This document shows, piece after piece, positions 51,583-60,106 of a stretch of DNA of 64,000 nucleotides. The notes beneath the pieces are model-generated. The model saw only the letters and a list, made by a program, of their open reading frames with translations. It was not told where the DNA came from and ran no database searches. Numbering within the stretch: the stretch's first letter is position 1; every line of letters begins with the position of its first letter. The stretch spans positions 1 to 64,000 of the forward strand of contig CAYZOV010000010.1 in assembly GCA_964480525.1 (NCBI GenBank), given 5' to 3'. Both the position numbers and the translations under genes were made by a program. This DNA comes from JAAZZIT01 sp964480525. Lineage in GTDB: Bacteria > Bacillota > Clostridia > Oscillospirales > Ruminococcaceae.

Positions 51583-54021
51583 ATGAGTAAGTACAATCAC
51601 AGCGAAATCGAAAAGAAATGGCAGGAATATTGGGAGAAAAACGAAACATTTAAAACAGACGTGTGGGATTTTTCAAAGCCGAAATTTTATGCTCTTGATA
51701 TGTTCCCGTACCCGTCGGGAGTAGGACTTCACGCAGGTCACCCTGAAGGCTACACAGCGACGGATATAGTTTCCAGAATGAAAAGAATGCAGGGCTTTAA
51801 CGTTTTGCACCCTATGGGATATGACTCGTTCGGACTTCCTGCCGAACAGTATGCTGTTACAACGGGAAATCACCCAAACGGCTTTACACAGGAAAACATT
51901 CAGACATTTTCAAAACAGCTTAAAGAACTTGGTTTTGACTATGACTGGAGCAAGATGATTGCTACGAGCGACCCTGAATTTTATAAGTGGACGCAATGGA
52001 TTTTCAAGCGTCTTTACGAGGACGGATATGCACAGTACATTGATATGCCTGTAAACTGGTGCGAGGAATTGGGTACTGTTTTGTCAAATGACGAGGTTAT
52101 TGACGGAAAATCCGAACGTGGCGGTTTCCCTGTTGTCAGAAAAAATATGAAACAATGGGTTATTAACCAACCTGCTTTTGCCGAAGAACTTTTGTCGGGT
52201 CTTGACGAAATCGACTGGCCTGAATCTACAAAGCTTATGCAGAAAAACTGGATTGGTAAGTCAACAGGCGTAGAGGTTAAGTTTGAAATAGTCGGTGGTG
52301 GCGAATTTTCAATTTTCACAACCTGTATCGAAACAATCTACGGTATTACTTTTATGGTGCTTGCACCTGATGGAGATATTGTTAAGGAGCTTATGCCGAG
52401 AATTGAAAACAAGGACGAGGTTCAGGCTTATATTAACGAAACTCTCAAGAAAAACGATATGGACAGAACCGAGCTTAACAAAACTAAGTCGGGCTGTGAG
52501 CTTAAAGGCGTTACTTGTATCAACCCTGTAAATGGCAAGGAAGTCAGAATGTTTATCGGTGACTTCGTTTTGGCAAGCTATGGTACAGGTGCTGTTATGG
52601 CTGTTCCGTCACACGACCAGCGTGACTTTGAATACGCAATCGCTCATAATATTGATATGATTCAGGTTATTGACGGTGGCGAAAAGAACGGTCACGTTGA
52701 TGTTTCCGAAAAGGCTCTTGAAAAGGGAGAATATTTGGGTAGAGAATTTAAACTTATCAATTCCGAAGAATTTACGGGTCTGACGGTTGAAGAAGCAAAG
52801 GAAGCTATCACAACTAAGCTTGAAAAAATGGGCGTTGCAAAGAGAACTGTAAACTACCACTTTAGAGAGTGGATTTTCGCAAGACAGCGTTACTGGGGCG
52901 AACCTGTTCCTGTTGTTCACGGTGATGACGGAAATATTCACGTTCTTGACGATGAAGAATTGCCACTTGTTTTGCCTGAACTTGAAGATTATAAGGGCAA
53001 AAACGGAAAAGCTCCGCTTGAAAATGCTACCGAGTGGAAAAAGTACAGCAAAGACGGCGTAACAGGTACAAGAGAAACTTCCACAATGCCGGGTTCTGCA
53101 GGTTCTAGCTGGTACTTCCTTAGATATATCGACCCACATAACGACAAGGAATTTGCAAATCAGGAGCTTCTTAAACACTGGATGCCAGTTGACCTTTATA
53201 TCGGTGGTCCTGAACACGCAGTAGGTCACCTTATGTACTCAAGAATTTGGAACAGATACCTTTATAATAAGGGTCTTGCACCGACAAAAGAACCTTTCAA
53301 AAAGCTTGTTCATCAGGGTATGATTTTGGGTTCAAACGGTATTAAAATGGGTAAGCGTTTCCCTGAATTTGTTGTAAACCCAAGCGACATCGTTCGTGAT
53401 TACGGTGCAGATACATTGCGTCTTTACGAAATGTTTATGGGACCTCTCGAAGTTTCAAAACCGTGGAATAATCAGGGCGTTGAGGGTGCAAGAAGATTTT
53501 TGAACAGAGTTTGGGCGTTCTTCACGGAAGAAGCTAACATCGTTGATGATGAGGTTAAGTCACTTGAAAAGATTTATCACAAAACCGTTAAAAAGGTTAC
53601 AGAGGACTTTGAAAAGCTTGCGTTTAACACGGCAATTTCACAGATGATGATTTTCGTAAACGCTGTTTACAAAGAGGGTAAATGCCCAAGAGAATACGCA
53701 GAGGGTCTTATCAAAATGCTTTCGTGTATTTGTCCTCATATCGGTGAGGAAATGTGGAATATCCTCGGTCATAACGATACTATCGCTTACGAAAAGTGGC
53801 CTGAATTTGACGACAGCAAGACTGCCGACGACGAAATCGAAATCGTTGTTCAGGTAAACGGTAAAGTTAAGGCGAAGATTAACGTTCCTGCTGATATCGA
53901 ACAGAACGACGCTCTTAAACTTGCTAAGGAAAACGAAAACGTAAAGACCGCTTGCGACGGCAAAAATATAGTTAAAGAAATTTATGTAAAGGGCAGACTT
54001 GTAAATATTGTTGTTAAATAA
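51583..54021 (+). CDS. leuS: Leucyl-tRNA synthetase with KMGKR in place of KMSKS
   Basis: 812 aa from ATG 51583, since AAGGA at 51569-51573 leaves about 9 bases; the ATG at 51574 abuts it. Class I synthetase: HIGH-type H50-A-G-H53 (GVGLHAGHPEGY), an editing domain (~220-420, with ASYGTGAVMAVPSHDQRD), and the KMSKS loop written K588-M-G-K-R592. The C-terminal anticodon domain and tail are complete. No T-box leader is seen; it appears to be driven by readthrough from the preceding operon. Confidence 0.97.
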   Translation: MSKYNHSEIEKKWQEYWEKNETFKTDVWDFSKPKFYALDMFPYPSGVGLHAGHPEGYTATDIVSRMKRMQGFNVLHPMGYDSFGLPAEQYAVTTGNHPNGFTQENIQTFSKQLKELGFDYDWSKMIATSDPEFYKWTQWIFKRLYEDGYAQYIDMPVNWCEELGTVLSNDEVIDGKSERGGFPVVRKNMKQWVINQPAFAEELLSGLDEIDWPESTKLMQKNWIGKSTGVEVKFEIVGGGEFSIFTTCIETIYGITFMVLAPDGDIVKELMPRIENKDEVQAYINETLKKNDMDRTELNKTKSGCELKGVTCINPVNGKEVRMFIGDFVLASYGTGAVMAVPSHDQRDFEYAIAHNIDMIQVIDGGEKNGHVDVSEKALEKGEYLGREFKLINSEEFTGLTVEEAKEAITTKLEKMGVAKRTVNYHFREWIFARQRYWGEPVPVVHGDDGNIHVLDDEELPLVLPELEDYKGKNGKAPLENATEWKKYSKDGVTGTRETSTMPGSAGSSWYFLRYIDPHNDKEFANQELLKHWMPVDLYIGGPEHAVGHLMYSRIWNRYLYNKGLAPTKEPFKKLVHQGMILGSNGIKMGKRFPEFVVNPSDIVRDYGADTLRLYEMFMGPLEVSKPWNNQGVEGARRFLNRVWAFFTEEANIVDDEVKSLEKIYHKTVKKVTEDFEKLAFNTAISQMMIFVNAVYKEGKCPREYAEGLIKMLSCICPHIGEEMWNILGHNDTIAYEKWPEFDDSKTADDEIEIVVQVNGKVKAKINVPADIEQNDALKLAKENENVKTACDGKNIVKEIYVKGRLVNIVVK

Positions 54022-54050
54022 ATTTTCTTGAAAAATATTCTAAAAAGGTA

Positions 54051-54079
54051 TTGACTAAATGAATTTTTTGTAGTATAAT
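54051..54079 (+). promoter_or_regulatory. Promoter of rpsU
   Basis: TTGACT (54051-54056), 17 bases, TATAAT (54074-54079). The transcript should start near 54086. Confidence 0.85.
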
Positions 54080-54085
54080 AACAAT

Positions 54086-54252
54086 TGTAATTGTATTCGA
54101 CTTTATAAATATCCTGTGAATAAGACAGAGAGAGGTAAAACCTCACACAGAAGTCTGAGAAAACAGACGCCTTCACTATTCACCGTTCGCTGAGTGCGAT
54201 TTACAAGGATATGTCGGATATTTACTCTGTCATTGGTGGCAAAGGGAGGGAA
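54086..54252 (+). ncRNA. Structured leader RNA of rpsU (possible ribosomal-protein control)
   Basis: An untranslated leader of about 170 nt. ATATCC (54109-54114) pairs with GGATAT (54207-54212); inside it GTGAATA (54116-54122) pairs with TATTCAC (54177-54183). Within that lie hairpins GAGGT-AAA-ACCTC (54132-54144) and GTCTG-AGAAAA-CAGAC (54153-54168). CGC-TGAGT-GCG (54188-54198) follows. GACAGAG (54124-54130) is complementary to CTCTGTC (54225-54231), crossing the other stems. The ribosome site GGGAGG begins at 54244. Confidence 0.6.
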
Positions 54253-54259
54253 TTTGATT

Positions 54260-54433
54260 ATGGCAGAAATTCGTGTTGGTAAAAACGAATCTCTCGATAC
54301 AGCTCTTAAAAGATTTAAGAGAACTTGTGCTAGGGACGGCGTTATCGCTGAAGTTCGTAAGAGAGAACACTACGAAAAGCCTTCAGTAAAGCGTAAGAAG
54401 AAGTCTGAAGCTGCTCGTAAGCGTAAATACTAA
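54260..54433 (+). CDS. rpsU: 30S ribosomal protein S21
   Basis: 57 aa, basic, with [21 protein letters not shown] at the start and a [14 protein letters not shown] tail. The ATG at 54260 follows GGGAGG; a longer frame from 54194 would lie in the structured leader and is rejected. S21 helps 30S initiation on some messages. It has its own promoter, leader and terminator. Confidence 0.96.
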   Translation: MAEIRVGKNESLDTALKRFKRTCARDGVIAEVRKREHYEKPSVKRKKKSEAARKRKY

Positions 54434-54441
54434 TTAAAATC

Positions 54442-54472
54442 AAAGGTGGGCAATTTATGTCCACCTTTTGTT
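54442..54472 (+). terminator. Terminator after rpsU
   Basis: AAAGGTGG (54442-54449) pairs with CCACCTTT (54461-54468), followed by TTGTTCT. Confidence 0.88.
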
Positions 54473-54503
54473 CTATGAAAAAATTCCAAAAAAGGGGAAT
54501 AAT

Positions 54504-54992
54504 ATGCTTTTTAAACCTACATATGTCTTTAAAAGAGTTAAATATATCGAACCTGAATTTTTGAAAAATCACGGAATTAAGGCGCTTTTGCTTGACCTTG
54601 ATAATACGCTGACGACCCATAATAACCCGATTCCGCCACAGGATAGCCTTGACTGGATTGCAAAGATGAAAAATTGCGGAATTAAGCTTATGATTGTGTC
54701 AAATAATAGCGAAGAAAGGGTTACGCCTTTTGCCCAAAAACTGGGGCTTGATTTTGTCAGCCGTGGTCTGAAACCGCTGACAAAGGGATTTTCGGAGGCG
54801 ATTAAAAGGCTTGATTTGAACAAAAAAGAGGTTTGTGCGGTGGGTGACCAGATTTTTACGGATATTCTCGGTGCAAATTTAAAAGGTATTCGCTCGGCGT
54901 TTGTTTTTCCAATCGAACCCGAAACCAGCCTGCCGTTTAGATTTAAACGTGCTTGCGAAAAACCTTTTTTGCCTAAGCTAAAGGAGGAATAA
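54504..54992 (+). CDS. YqeG-family HAD phosphatase
   Basis: 162 aa from ATG 54504 with AAAGGGG before it. HAD motifs: nucleophile Asp in LLLDLDNTLTTHN, MIVSNNSEERV (motif II), KKEVCAVGDQIFTDILGANLKG (motif IV). YqeG proteins resemble mitochondrial phosphatidylglycerophosphatase, but the bacterial substrate is not settled. Begins a run of metabolic genes and is followed two bases later by the AP endonuclease-like gene. Confidence 0.9.
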   Translation: MLFKPTYVFKRVKYIEPEFLKNHGIKALLLDLDNTLTTHNNPIPPQDSLDWIAKMKNCGIKLMIVSNNSEERVTPFAQKLGLDFVSRGLKPLTKGFSEAIKRLDLNKKEVCAVGDQIFTDILGANLKGIRSAFVFPIEPETSLPFRFKRACEKPFLPKLKEE

Positions 54993-54993
54993 T

Positions 54994-55848
54994 ATGAACG
55001 CAAAATTCGGACCTGCGGGTAATTCGGAAATTTTTTCAAAAAAATATAAATCCACAATAGACGCACCTAAATACCTGCGTGAAATGGGACTTGACCACTA
55101 CGAGTACCAATGCGGACGTGGGGTGAAAGTGACCGACAAAACGGCTTTTGCTATTCGTGATAACGCTGTGGAAAACGGTATTTCTATTTCGCTTCACACA
55201 CCGTATTTTATATCTTTGTCAAGCGTTGAAGAGGAAAAACGTGACAATAGTATAAACTATATTTTACAATCCTGTGACGCTGTAACAAGACTGGGCGGAC
55301 AGAGAATTGTTATCCATAGTGGCTCTTGTTCAAAAATCACCCGTGCCGAAGCACTTGAACTTGCTAAAGATACCTTGCTCAGAGCCAGAAAAACTGCGGT
55401 GGAACAAGGTTTTGAAAATGTGGTTTTTTGCCCCGAAACAATGGGAAAAGTAAACCAATTAGGCAACCTAACCGAAGTTTTGGAACTTTGCAAACTTGAC
55501 GAAACATTTTTGCCTTGTATTGACTTCGGACACTTAAACGCCAGAGAATTTGGCTTTATCAAAGGCAAAACCCAGTACGAAAAAATAATTGAGGAAATGG
55601 AAAACGCAATCGGAATTGACCGTATAAAAATTTTCCATAGCCATTTTTCAAAGATTATGTTTACCACTCCCGGCGGCGAAAAAAAGCATTTGACTTTTGA
55701 GGATAATCAGGGTTTCGGACCTGATTTTGAACCGCTTATGGAAATTGTTGCGAAGAAAAATCTTTCACCGACATTTGTTTGCGAAAGTGCAGGTACGCAG
55801 GACGTGGACGCACTTTCAATGAAAAAATACTATCTTTCACAGCTTTAG
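54994..55848 (+). CDS. Endonuclease IV-like TIM-barrel protein
   Basis: 284 aa, AP endonuclease family 2 fold. Zinc-binding candidates are His in SLHTPYFI, VIHSGS, Glu in FCPETMGK, CIDFGHLNARE and FHSHFSKIMFT, then CESAGTQD. These match the layout of Nfo, but the normal ending and some spacing differ, so it may be an Nfo paralogue acting on abasic sites or an unrelated sugar isomerase-like enzyme. The ribosome site AAGGAGG is strong. Confidence 0.8.
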   Translation: MNAKFGPAGNSEIFSKKYKSTIDAPKYLREMGLDHYEYQCGRGVKVTDKTAFAIRDNAVENGISISLHTPYFISLSSVEEEKRDNSINYILQSCDAVTRLGGQRIVIHSGSCSKITRAEALELAKDTLLRARKTAVEQGFENVVFCPETMGKVNQLGNLTEVLELCKLDETFLPCIDFGHLNAREFGFIKGKTQYEKIIEEMENAIGIDRIKIFHSHFSKIMFTTPGGEKKHLTFEDNQGFGPDFEPLMEIVAKKNLSPTFVCESAGTQDVDALSMKKYYLSQL

Positions 55849-55862
55849 AAAGGAGAATTTTA

Positions 55863-56297
55863 ATGAAAAATTTACTTGTTATTCACGGACCTAATTTAAA
55901 TCTTTTGGGCGAACGTGAACCCGGAATTTACGGCAAAGACACATACGACAGCATTAACCGAGAAATCGTGGAAAAGGGCAGGAAAAACGGTTTTGAAATC
56001 CAGATAGAACATTCAAACCATGAGGGCAAAATTATAGATATTCTCCACCAAGCAAGGCTTGAATACGACGGCGTAATTCTCAACGCAGGGGCGTATACTC
56101 ATTATAGCTACGCAATTCGTGACGCAATTTCCGCAATTAAAATCCCTGTTGTCGAAGTTCATCTTAGCAATATCCACGCCCGCGAGGAATTTCGCCATAC
56201 GTCGGTTATCGCTCCTGTGTGCGTGGGTCAAATTGCAGGTTTTGGCAAAAATTCCTATTTGCTTGCTGTTGAAGCTTTTAAGGAGATTTTAAAGTGA
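55863..56297 (+). CDS. aroQ: Type II 3-dehydroquinate dehydratase
   Basis: 144 aa from ATG 55863 (AAAGGAG before it). Shikimate-pathway step from 3-dehydroquinate to dehydroshikimate. Start MKNLLVIHGPNLNLLGEREPGIYG; catalytic Tyr in that block, then NHEGKIIDILHQA, LNAGAYTHYSYAIRDAI and EVHLSNIHAREEFRHTSVI. A longer frame from 55779 overlaps the preceding gene and is rejected. Confidence 0.97.
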   Translation: MKNLLVIHGPNLNLLGEREPGIYGKDTYDSINREIVEKGRKNGFEIQIEHSNHEGKIIDILHQARLEYDGVILNAGAYTHYSYAIRDAISAIKIPVVEVHLSNIHAREEFRHTSVIAPVCVGQIAGFGKNSYLLAVEAFKEILK

Positions 56298-57373
56298 TGA
56301 AAATTTCAGTTACACCAATAGACCTGTTAAAAACCGAAATTTCGGACTTTTGCGACTGCGCAATTATCACCGATGACATAAACCGCCGATATTTTACGGG
56401 TATGAAATCTTCCGCAGGTACGCTTGTCGTGTTTAAGGAAACGGCTTATTTGATAATTGATTTTCGGTATATCGAAAAAGCACGAAAAACCGTTAAAAAT
56501 TGCGAAGTGATTCTTCAGGGAAAACTTTATGAGCAAATTAACAAACTTTTAGAAATTCATAATTCTAAAAAAATCGCCATAGAAAGCGAAAGGTTGACGG
56601 TATCACAGCTTGAAAATTTAAAAAGCAAACTCAACGGCGAAATTGACAGCTCCGACGAACTTAGCGAAGCAATTAAGTCCATTCGTGTTATTAAGTTCGA
56701 CGAGGAAATAAGCTATGTTACGCAGGCACAGAGAATTGCCGAAAAAGGTTATGAGTATATTTTAAATTTTGTCAAAGAGGGTCGTTCCGAACGTGAAATT
56801 CAACTTAAACTTGACTATTATATGTTAAGCCACGGGGCGGAAGCTCTTTCGTTTGATACAATTGCCCTTTCGGGAAAAAATACGTCGCTTCCTCACGGAG
56901 TGCCGAGCGATAAAAAGGTTAAACAAGGCGAATTTGTCCTTTTGGACTTCGGCGCAACCGTCAACGGTTGGCACAGCGACATGACCAGAACTTTCTGCGT
57001 GGGCGAACCCGACGACGAGATGAAAAAGGTTTACGACGTTGTTCTTAACGCCCAAATGACCGCTTTGTCCCACGTTAGAGCGGGAATAACAGGCGCCGAA
57101 CTTGACAAAACCGCACGGGATATAATTCAAAACGCAGGATATGGCGACTTTTTCGGTCATGCTTTGGGTCATGGTGTAGGCATGGAAATCCACGAAGCGC
57201 CAACGGCTTCTACAAGCTGTCAGAATATTTTGGAAGAAAATATGATTGTCACAGTTGAACCCGGAATCTATATTCCCGATAAATTCGGGGTCAGAATCGA
57301 AGATTTTGTTGTCGTTAAACAGAATGAATGTGAAAATTTGACTCTTTCTCCTAAAATGCTTTTGTGCGTTTAG
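56297..57373 (+). CDS. M24-family Xaa-Pro peptidase
   Basis: About 358 aa metallopeptidase of the aminopeptidase P/creatinase group. Five metal ligands in order: two Asp in DFGATVNGWHSDMTRTF, His in GHGVGMEIHE, Glu in VTVEPGIYIP and Glu in RIEDFVVV, plus the GHALGHGVG loop. Start may be ATG 56297 (11 bases from AAGGAG) or GTG 56294 (8 bases); both overlap the aroQ stop. It is the last gene before a separate efp promoter, with no clear terminator. Confidence 0.93.
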   Translation: MKISVTPIDLLKTEISDFCDCAIITDDINRRYFTGMKSSAGTLVVFKETAYLIIDFRYIEKARKTVKNCEVILQGKLYEQINKLLEIHNSKKIAIESERLTVSQLENLKSKLNGEIDSSDELSEAIKSIRVIKFDEEISYVTQAQRIAEKGYEYILNFVKEGRSEREIQLKLDYYMLSHGAEALSFDTIALSGKNTSLPHGVPSDKKVKQGEFVLLDFGATVNGWHSDMTRTFCVGEPDDEMKKVYDVVLNAQMTALSHVRAGITGAELDKTARDIIQNAGYGDFFGHALGHGVGMEIHEAPTASTSCQNILEENMIVTVEPGIYIPDKFGVRIEDFVVVKQNECENLTLSPKMLLCV

Positions 57374-57446
57374 GTAACAATTTCTTAAAAAACACCCTTT
57401 ATGTGTAAAAAGATTATTAAAGTAACAAAAAAATCTTAAAAAACAC

Positions 57447-57475
57447 TTGCAAAATGATTAAAAATAGGGTAAAAT
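57447..57475 (+). promoter_or_regulatory. Promoter of efp
   Basis: TTGCAA (57447-57452), 17 bases, TAAAAT (57470-57475), about 65 bases before the efp ATG. Confidence 0.7.
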
Positions 57476-57540
57476 ATTGATAAGCGGTATTTTGATATTT
57501 TCAAGATACCTTCATAAAAACTATTGGAGGTTTTCAATTT

Positions 57541-58098
57541 ATGGTAACTGCTGGAGATTTTAGAAATGGTGTAACTTTTGAAGAAGACGGAAACGTTATG
57601 CAGATTGTTGAATTTCAACACGTTAAGCCTGGTAAGGGCGCTGCTTTCGTCAGAGCAAAGGTTAAGAATGTAATTTCGGGTTCTGTTGTTGAAAAAACAT
57701 ACAACCCAACCGCAAAGTTCCCGACAGCTTTTGTTGAGAGAAAGGATATGGAGTATTCATATACAGACGGCGACCTTTATTACTTTATGGACCCTGAAAC
57801 ATACGAACAGGTTCCTGTTAGTGAAAACGAACTTTCTGAAAACTTTAAGTTTGTTAAGGAAAACATGGTATGTAAGGTTTGTTCGTACAAGGGTAAGGTG
57901 TTTGCTGTTGAACCGCCGAACTTTGTTGACCTTGAAGTAACAGAAACAGACCCTGGTTTTGCAGGAAATACTGCAACAAACGCAACAAAACCTGCAACTC
58001 TTGAAACAGGCGCAGAAATCAAAGTTCCGCTCTTTATTGAGATTGGCGACATGATTAGAATTGATACGAGAACTTGCGAATACATGGAAAGAGCGTAA
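57541..58098 (+). CDS. efp: Translation elongation factor P
   Basis: 185 aa. EF-P relieves stalling at polyproline stretches. KOW-like N-domain with the modifiable Lys32 in PGKG, then two OB folds ending [16 protein letters not shown]. The GGAGG ribosome site is 10-11 bases before the ATG. No lysine-modifying enzymes (EpmA, EarP, YmfI) are evident nearby. Confidence 0.97.
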   Translation: MVTAGDFRNGVTFEEDGNVMQIVEFQHVKPGKGAAFVRAKVKNVISGSVVEKTYNPTAKFPTAFVERKDMEYSYTDGDLYYFMDPETYEQVPVSENELSENFKFVKENMVCKVCSYKGKVFAVEPPNFVDLEVTETDPGFAGNTATNATKPATLETGAEIKVPLFIEIGDMIRIDTRTCEYMERA

Positions 58099-58140
58099 TT
58101 TTTCAAAATTTTATATCAAAACGAAAGCGAGGGTAATATT

Positions 58141-58614
58141 ATGCTTAGTGATAAGGTTAGTTATCTCAGAGGTCTTATGGACGGAATGGAACTTGACTAT
58201 ACAACCAAAGAGGGCAAAATTTTAAAGCTTATGGCTGAAATTCTTGACGAAATGGCTGTTTATGTTGAGGATATTTCAGACGAGGTTGACGAAGTTGTTG
58301 AAATTGTTGATATGCTTGATAATGATTTAAGCGAAGTTGAGGACTTTTTGTGTGATTGCGATTGCGATTGTGATTGCGATTGCGAAGATTGTGACTGTGA
58401 TTGTGACGATTGCGACTGTGACGACTGCGACGAGGAATTTGACGACGAATTTGACGAAGAAGATTTTGACGACGAACCGATGTACGAATGTTGTTGCCCA
58501 AGTTGCGGAGATTCAATAACAATCAGCGAAAGCATTGTTGAAAAAGGAAAAATGAACTGTCCGAATTGTAACACACCTATCGAATTTAATTACGAAGAGG
58601 ACGAAGAAAACTAA
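58141..58614 (+). CDS. CD1247 N-domain-like protein with Cys-Asp tract and zinc ribbon
   Basis: 157 aa. Residues 1-70 match the CD1247-type helical N-domain (KVSYLRGLMDGMELDYTTKEGKILKLM). Residues 71-97 are an unusual tract alternating Cys and Asp, almost pure CD repeats, followed by an acidic patch. Residues 117-143 form a zinc ribbon (CCCPSCGDS...CPNCN). At DNA level the tract is a degenerate TGCGAT repeat (about 58351-58431). Metal handling is plausible but not established. The position between efp and the FMN riboswitch suggests it may share transcripts with both. Confidence 0.75.
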   Translation: MLSDKVSYLRGLMDGMELDYTTKEGKILKLMAEILDEMAVYVEDISDEVDEVVEIVDMLDNDLSEVEDFLCDCDCDCDCDCEDCDCDCDDCDCDDCDEEFDDEFDEEDFDDEPMYECCCPSCGDSITISESIVEKGKMNCPNCNTPIEFNYEEDEEN

Positions 58615-58625
58615 ATATTAAAATT

Positions 58626-58749
58626 TGTTTCAGGGGTGGTGAAATTCCACACTGGAGGTAATGGCGACTACGCTTAGTCCTCGACCACTTTTTTAGTGCT
58701 GATTTGGTGAGATTCCAAAACCAACGGTAAAGTCCGGACGGAAGAAACA
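58626..58749 (+). promoter_or_regulatory. FMN riboswitch (RFN element)
   Basis: TGTTTC (58626-58631) pairs with GAAACA (58744-58749) as P1. The core has AGGGGTGGTGAAATTCC, TGGAGGTAATGG and GTGAGATTCC...ACGGTAAAGTCCGGACGGAAGA, all conserved RFN pieces. FMN binding should favour the downstream terminator and shut off ribU. Confidence 0.93.
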
Positions 58750-58767
58750 GTTATTTTGCAAAATTTT

Positions 58768-58798
58768 TGCCCCTGTTTTTATAAGCAGGGGCATTTTT
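58768..58798 (+). terminator. Riboswitch-controlled terminator before ribU
   Basis: TGCCCCTG (58768-58775) pairs with CAGGGGCA (58786-58793), followed by TTTTT. The CAGGGG at the start of the riboswitch could compete for CCCCTG. Confidence 0.88.
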
Positions 58799-58866
58799 GT
58801 TTGTTAAAATTAAACGTATTTGCGAAATTTCTGTTGTTTTCAAAATTTAATTTGGGAGGAATTATT

Positions 58867-59547
58867 TTGACAAACACAAGAAAATTTACAATTGAACATA
58901 CCCGAAAAATGGTCGTAATGGCACTTTTTGTGGCGCTTACATATCTTGCAAATTTCATCTGCAATTTCAAACTTGAATTTCTAAGCTTTGAGGCAAAGGA
59001 CGCTGTAACCGTGATTTGTTCGTATGCTTTAGGACCCGTGGCAGGGTGTGTTGTTGCACTTTTGTCTGCTGTTATCGAATCGCTTACCACGTCTACAACG
59101 GGAATTTACGGTTTTATAATGAATGTTGCGGGTAGCGTCACCTTTGTTGGAATTGCAGGTGCTTTTTACAAGTTCAAAAAGAATACCGCTTCAAGCGTTT
59201 TGGGACTTTTGACCGCAACCGTCGTTATGAGCGGTGTTATGGTGGGTCTGAATATCGCCTTGACGCCGTTTTATATGAAAGTTCCACGTCAGACGGTTGT
59301 TGAACTGATTGCGCCAATGCTTTTGCCGTTTAATCTGGTTAAGGGCGTTTTCAACAGCGCCGTGGCTTTGGTTATTTGCCAGCCGATTATGAGGGCAATG
59401 GAAATTTCGGGCATTGTACAAAAAACTCAAAAAACCGAAAGCAAGATTTCAAAACGTGTGGTTCTGGTAGGGTCTGTTTTCGTCGTTTTGCTTGCTCTTG
59501 GCTATTTTGTGGTAATGCTTGGCGGCAAAGTTGAAATGTTTGAATAA
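58867..59547 (+). CDS. ribU: Riboflavin ECF transporter S component, TTG start
   Basis: 226 aa, six hydrophobic segments. S component of an energy-coupling factor importer that binds riboflavin and works with the shared EcfAAT module (not in the window). The S-component signature AxxxxA region is MVVMALFVALTYLANF, with GPVAGCVVALLSAVIES and PFYMKVPR. Ribosome site GGGAGG (58853-58858), TTG at 58867. FMN control upstream supports riboflavin over other vitamins. A terminator follows. Confidence 0.88.
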   Translation: MTNTRKFTIEHTRKMVVMALFVALTYLANFICNFKLEFLSFEAKDAVTVICSYALGPVAGCVVALLSAVIESLTTSTTGIYGFIMNVAGSVTFVGIAGAFYKFKKNTASSVLGLLTATVVMSGVMVGLNIALTPFYMKVPRQTVVELIAPMLLPFNLVKGVFNSAVALVICQPIMRAMEISGIVQKTQKTESKISKRVVLVGSVFVVLLALGYFVVMLGGKVEMFE

Positions 59548-59552
59548 AAAAG

Positions 59553-59578
59553 GGCAGGCTAATTTTTCTTAGCCTGCC
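59553..59578. terminator. Bidirectional terminator between ribU and the lipoprotein gene
   Basis: GGCAGGCTAA (59553-59562) pairs with TTAGCCTGCC (59569-59578); an A run to the left and T-rich sequence to the right serve both converging transcripts. Confidence 0.9.
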
Positions 59579-59586
59579 TTAATCTT

Positions 59587-60093
59587 TTATTGGTCTGCTA
59601 CGCTGTGACAATTTTCTTCTGTGCAAACGTGTTCGCAAACTTTTACCCAAACACTCCCTGTTTGTTCCCAAAATATGTAACTGCCTTTTTCTGCATTGTA
59701 CAAAATCGGCAACCCGTCAACAAAATCATAATGTTCCAAATCGTGGCTTTGGTAGGACAGCTGTTCTTTGCTTTCGTATGTTTGACCTACAAACACATAT
59801 CCGTCAAGCATAGAATAATCAAAATCATCTAATATACCGTTATATAACATTTGAAAAGATTTAAAACTGTGAATTGTACCGTGGCACATAAAACAGGAGT
59901 CTTGAATGTGCATAGGCACCATTGGAGGTTCTGATTCTAACGTGTTTTCTTGCGAAATATCGGGAGCAACTGTCGTTACGGCTGTGGTTGAGGAAGTGGT
60001 TGTTGTATCTGTTTCGGAGGAACTGTCGTCGCTCTTTTTACAACTGCACAAAATCATCGCAAACGCCAAAACCAAGGCTATATATTTTTTCAT
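59587..60093 (-). CDS. Small lipoprotein with Cys/His motifs
   Basis: 168 aa, not recognised. A signal sequence ends in a lipobox (LCSC, lipidated Cys18), then a Thr/Ser-rich spacer (about 20-50) as in surface lipoproteins. The body has CFMCH (67-71) and a cysteine-rich end (C153, C157, C162, H163). The CxxCH looks like a heme c site, but with a single copy and no cytochrome maturation genes it more likely binds a metal or forms disulfides. The ribosome site AGGAGG is strong. It is the second gene after the secreted protease, 13 bases behind it. Confidence 0.7.
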   Translation of the reverse strand: MKKYIALVLAFAMILCSCKKSDDSSSETDTTTTSSTTAVTTVAPDISQENTLESEPPMVPMHIQDSCFMCHGTIHSFKSFQMLYNGILDDFDYSMLDGYVFVGQTYESKEQLSYQSHDLEHYDFVDGLPILYNAEKGSYIFWEQTGSVWVKVCEHVCTEENCHSVADQ

Positions 60094-60106
60094 AAATAAT
60101 CCTCCT

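Noticed and set aside
54194..54259. S21 with a 22-residue N-terminal extension
   Set aside because: The extension covers the structured leader and ribosome site; the family begins MAEIRV at 54260.
58229..58574. Antisense frames rich in Ser/Gln or Arg/Asn opposite the Cys-Asp tract
   Set aside because: They are by-products of the simple TGCGAT repeat, with no ribosome site and no family resemblance.
59881..59893. CxxCH in the lipoprotein read as a heme c site
   Set aside because: A single site, no cytochrome c maturation genes, and a further cysteine set at the C-terminus suit metal binding or disulfides equally well.
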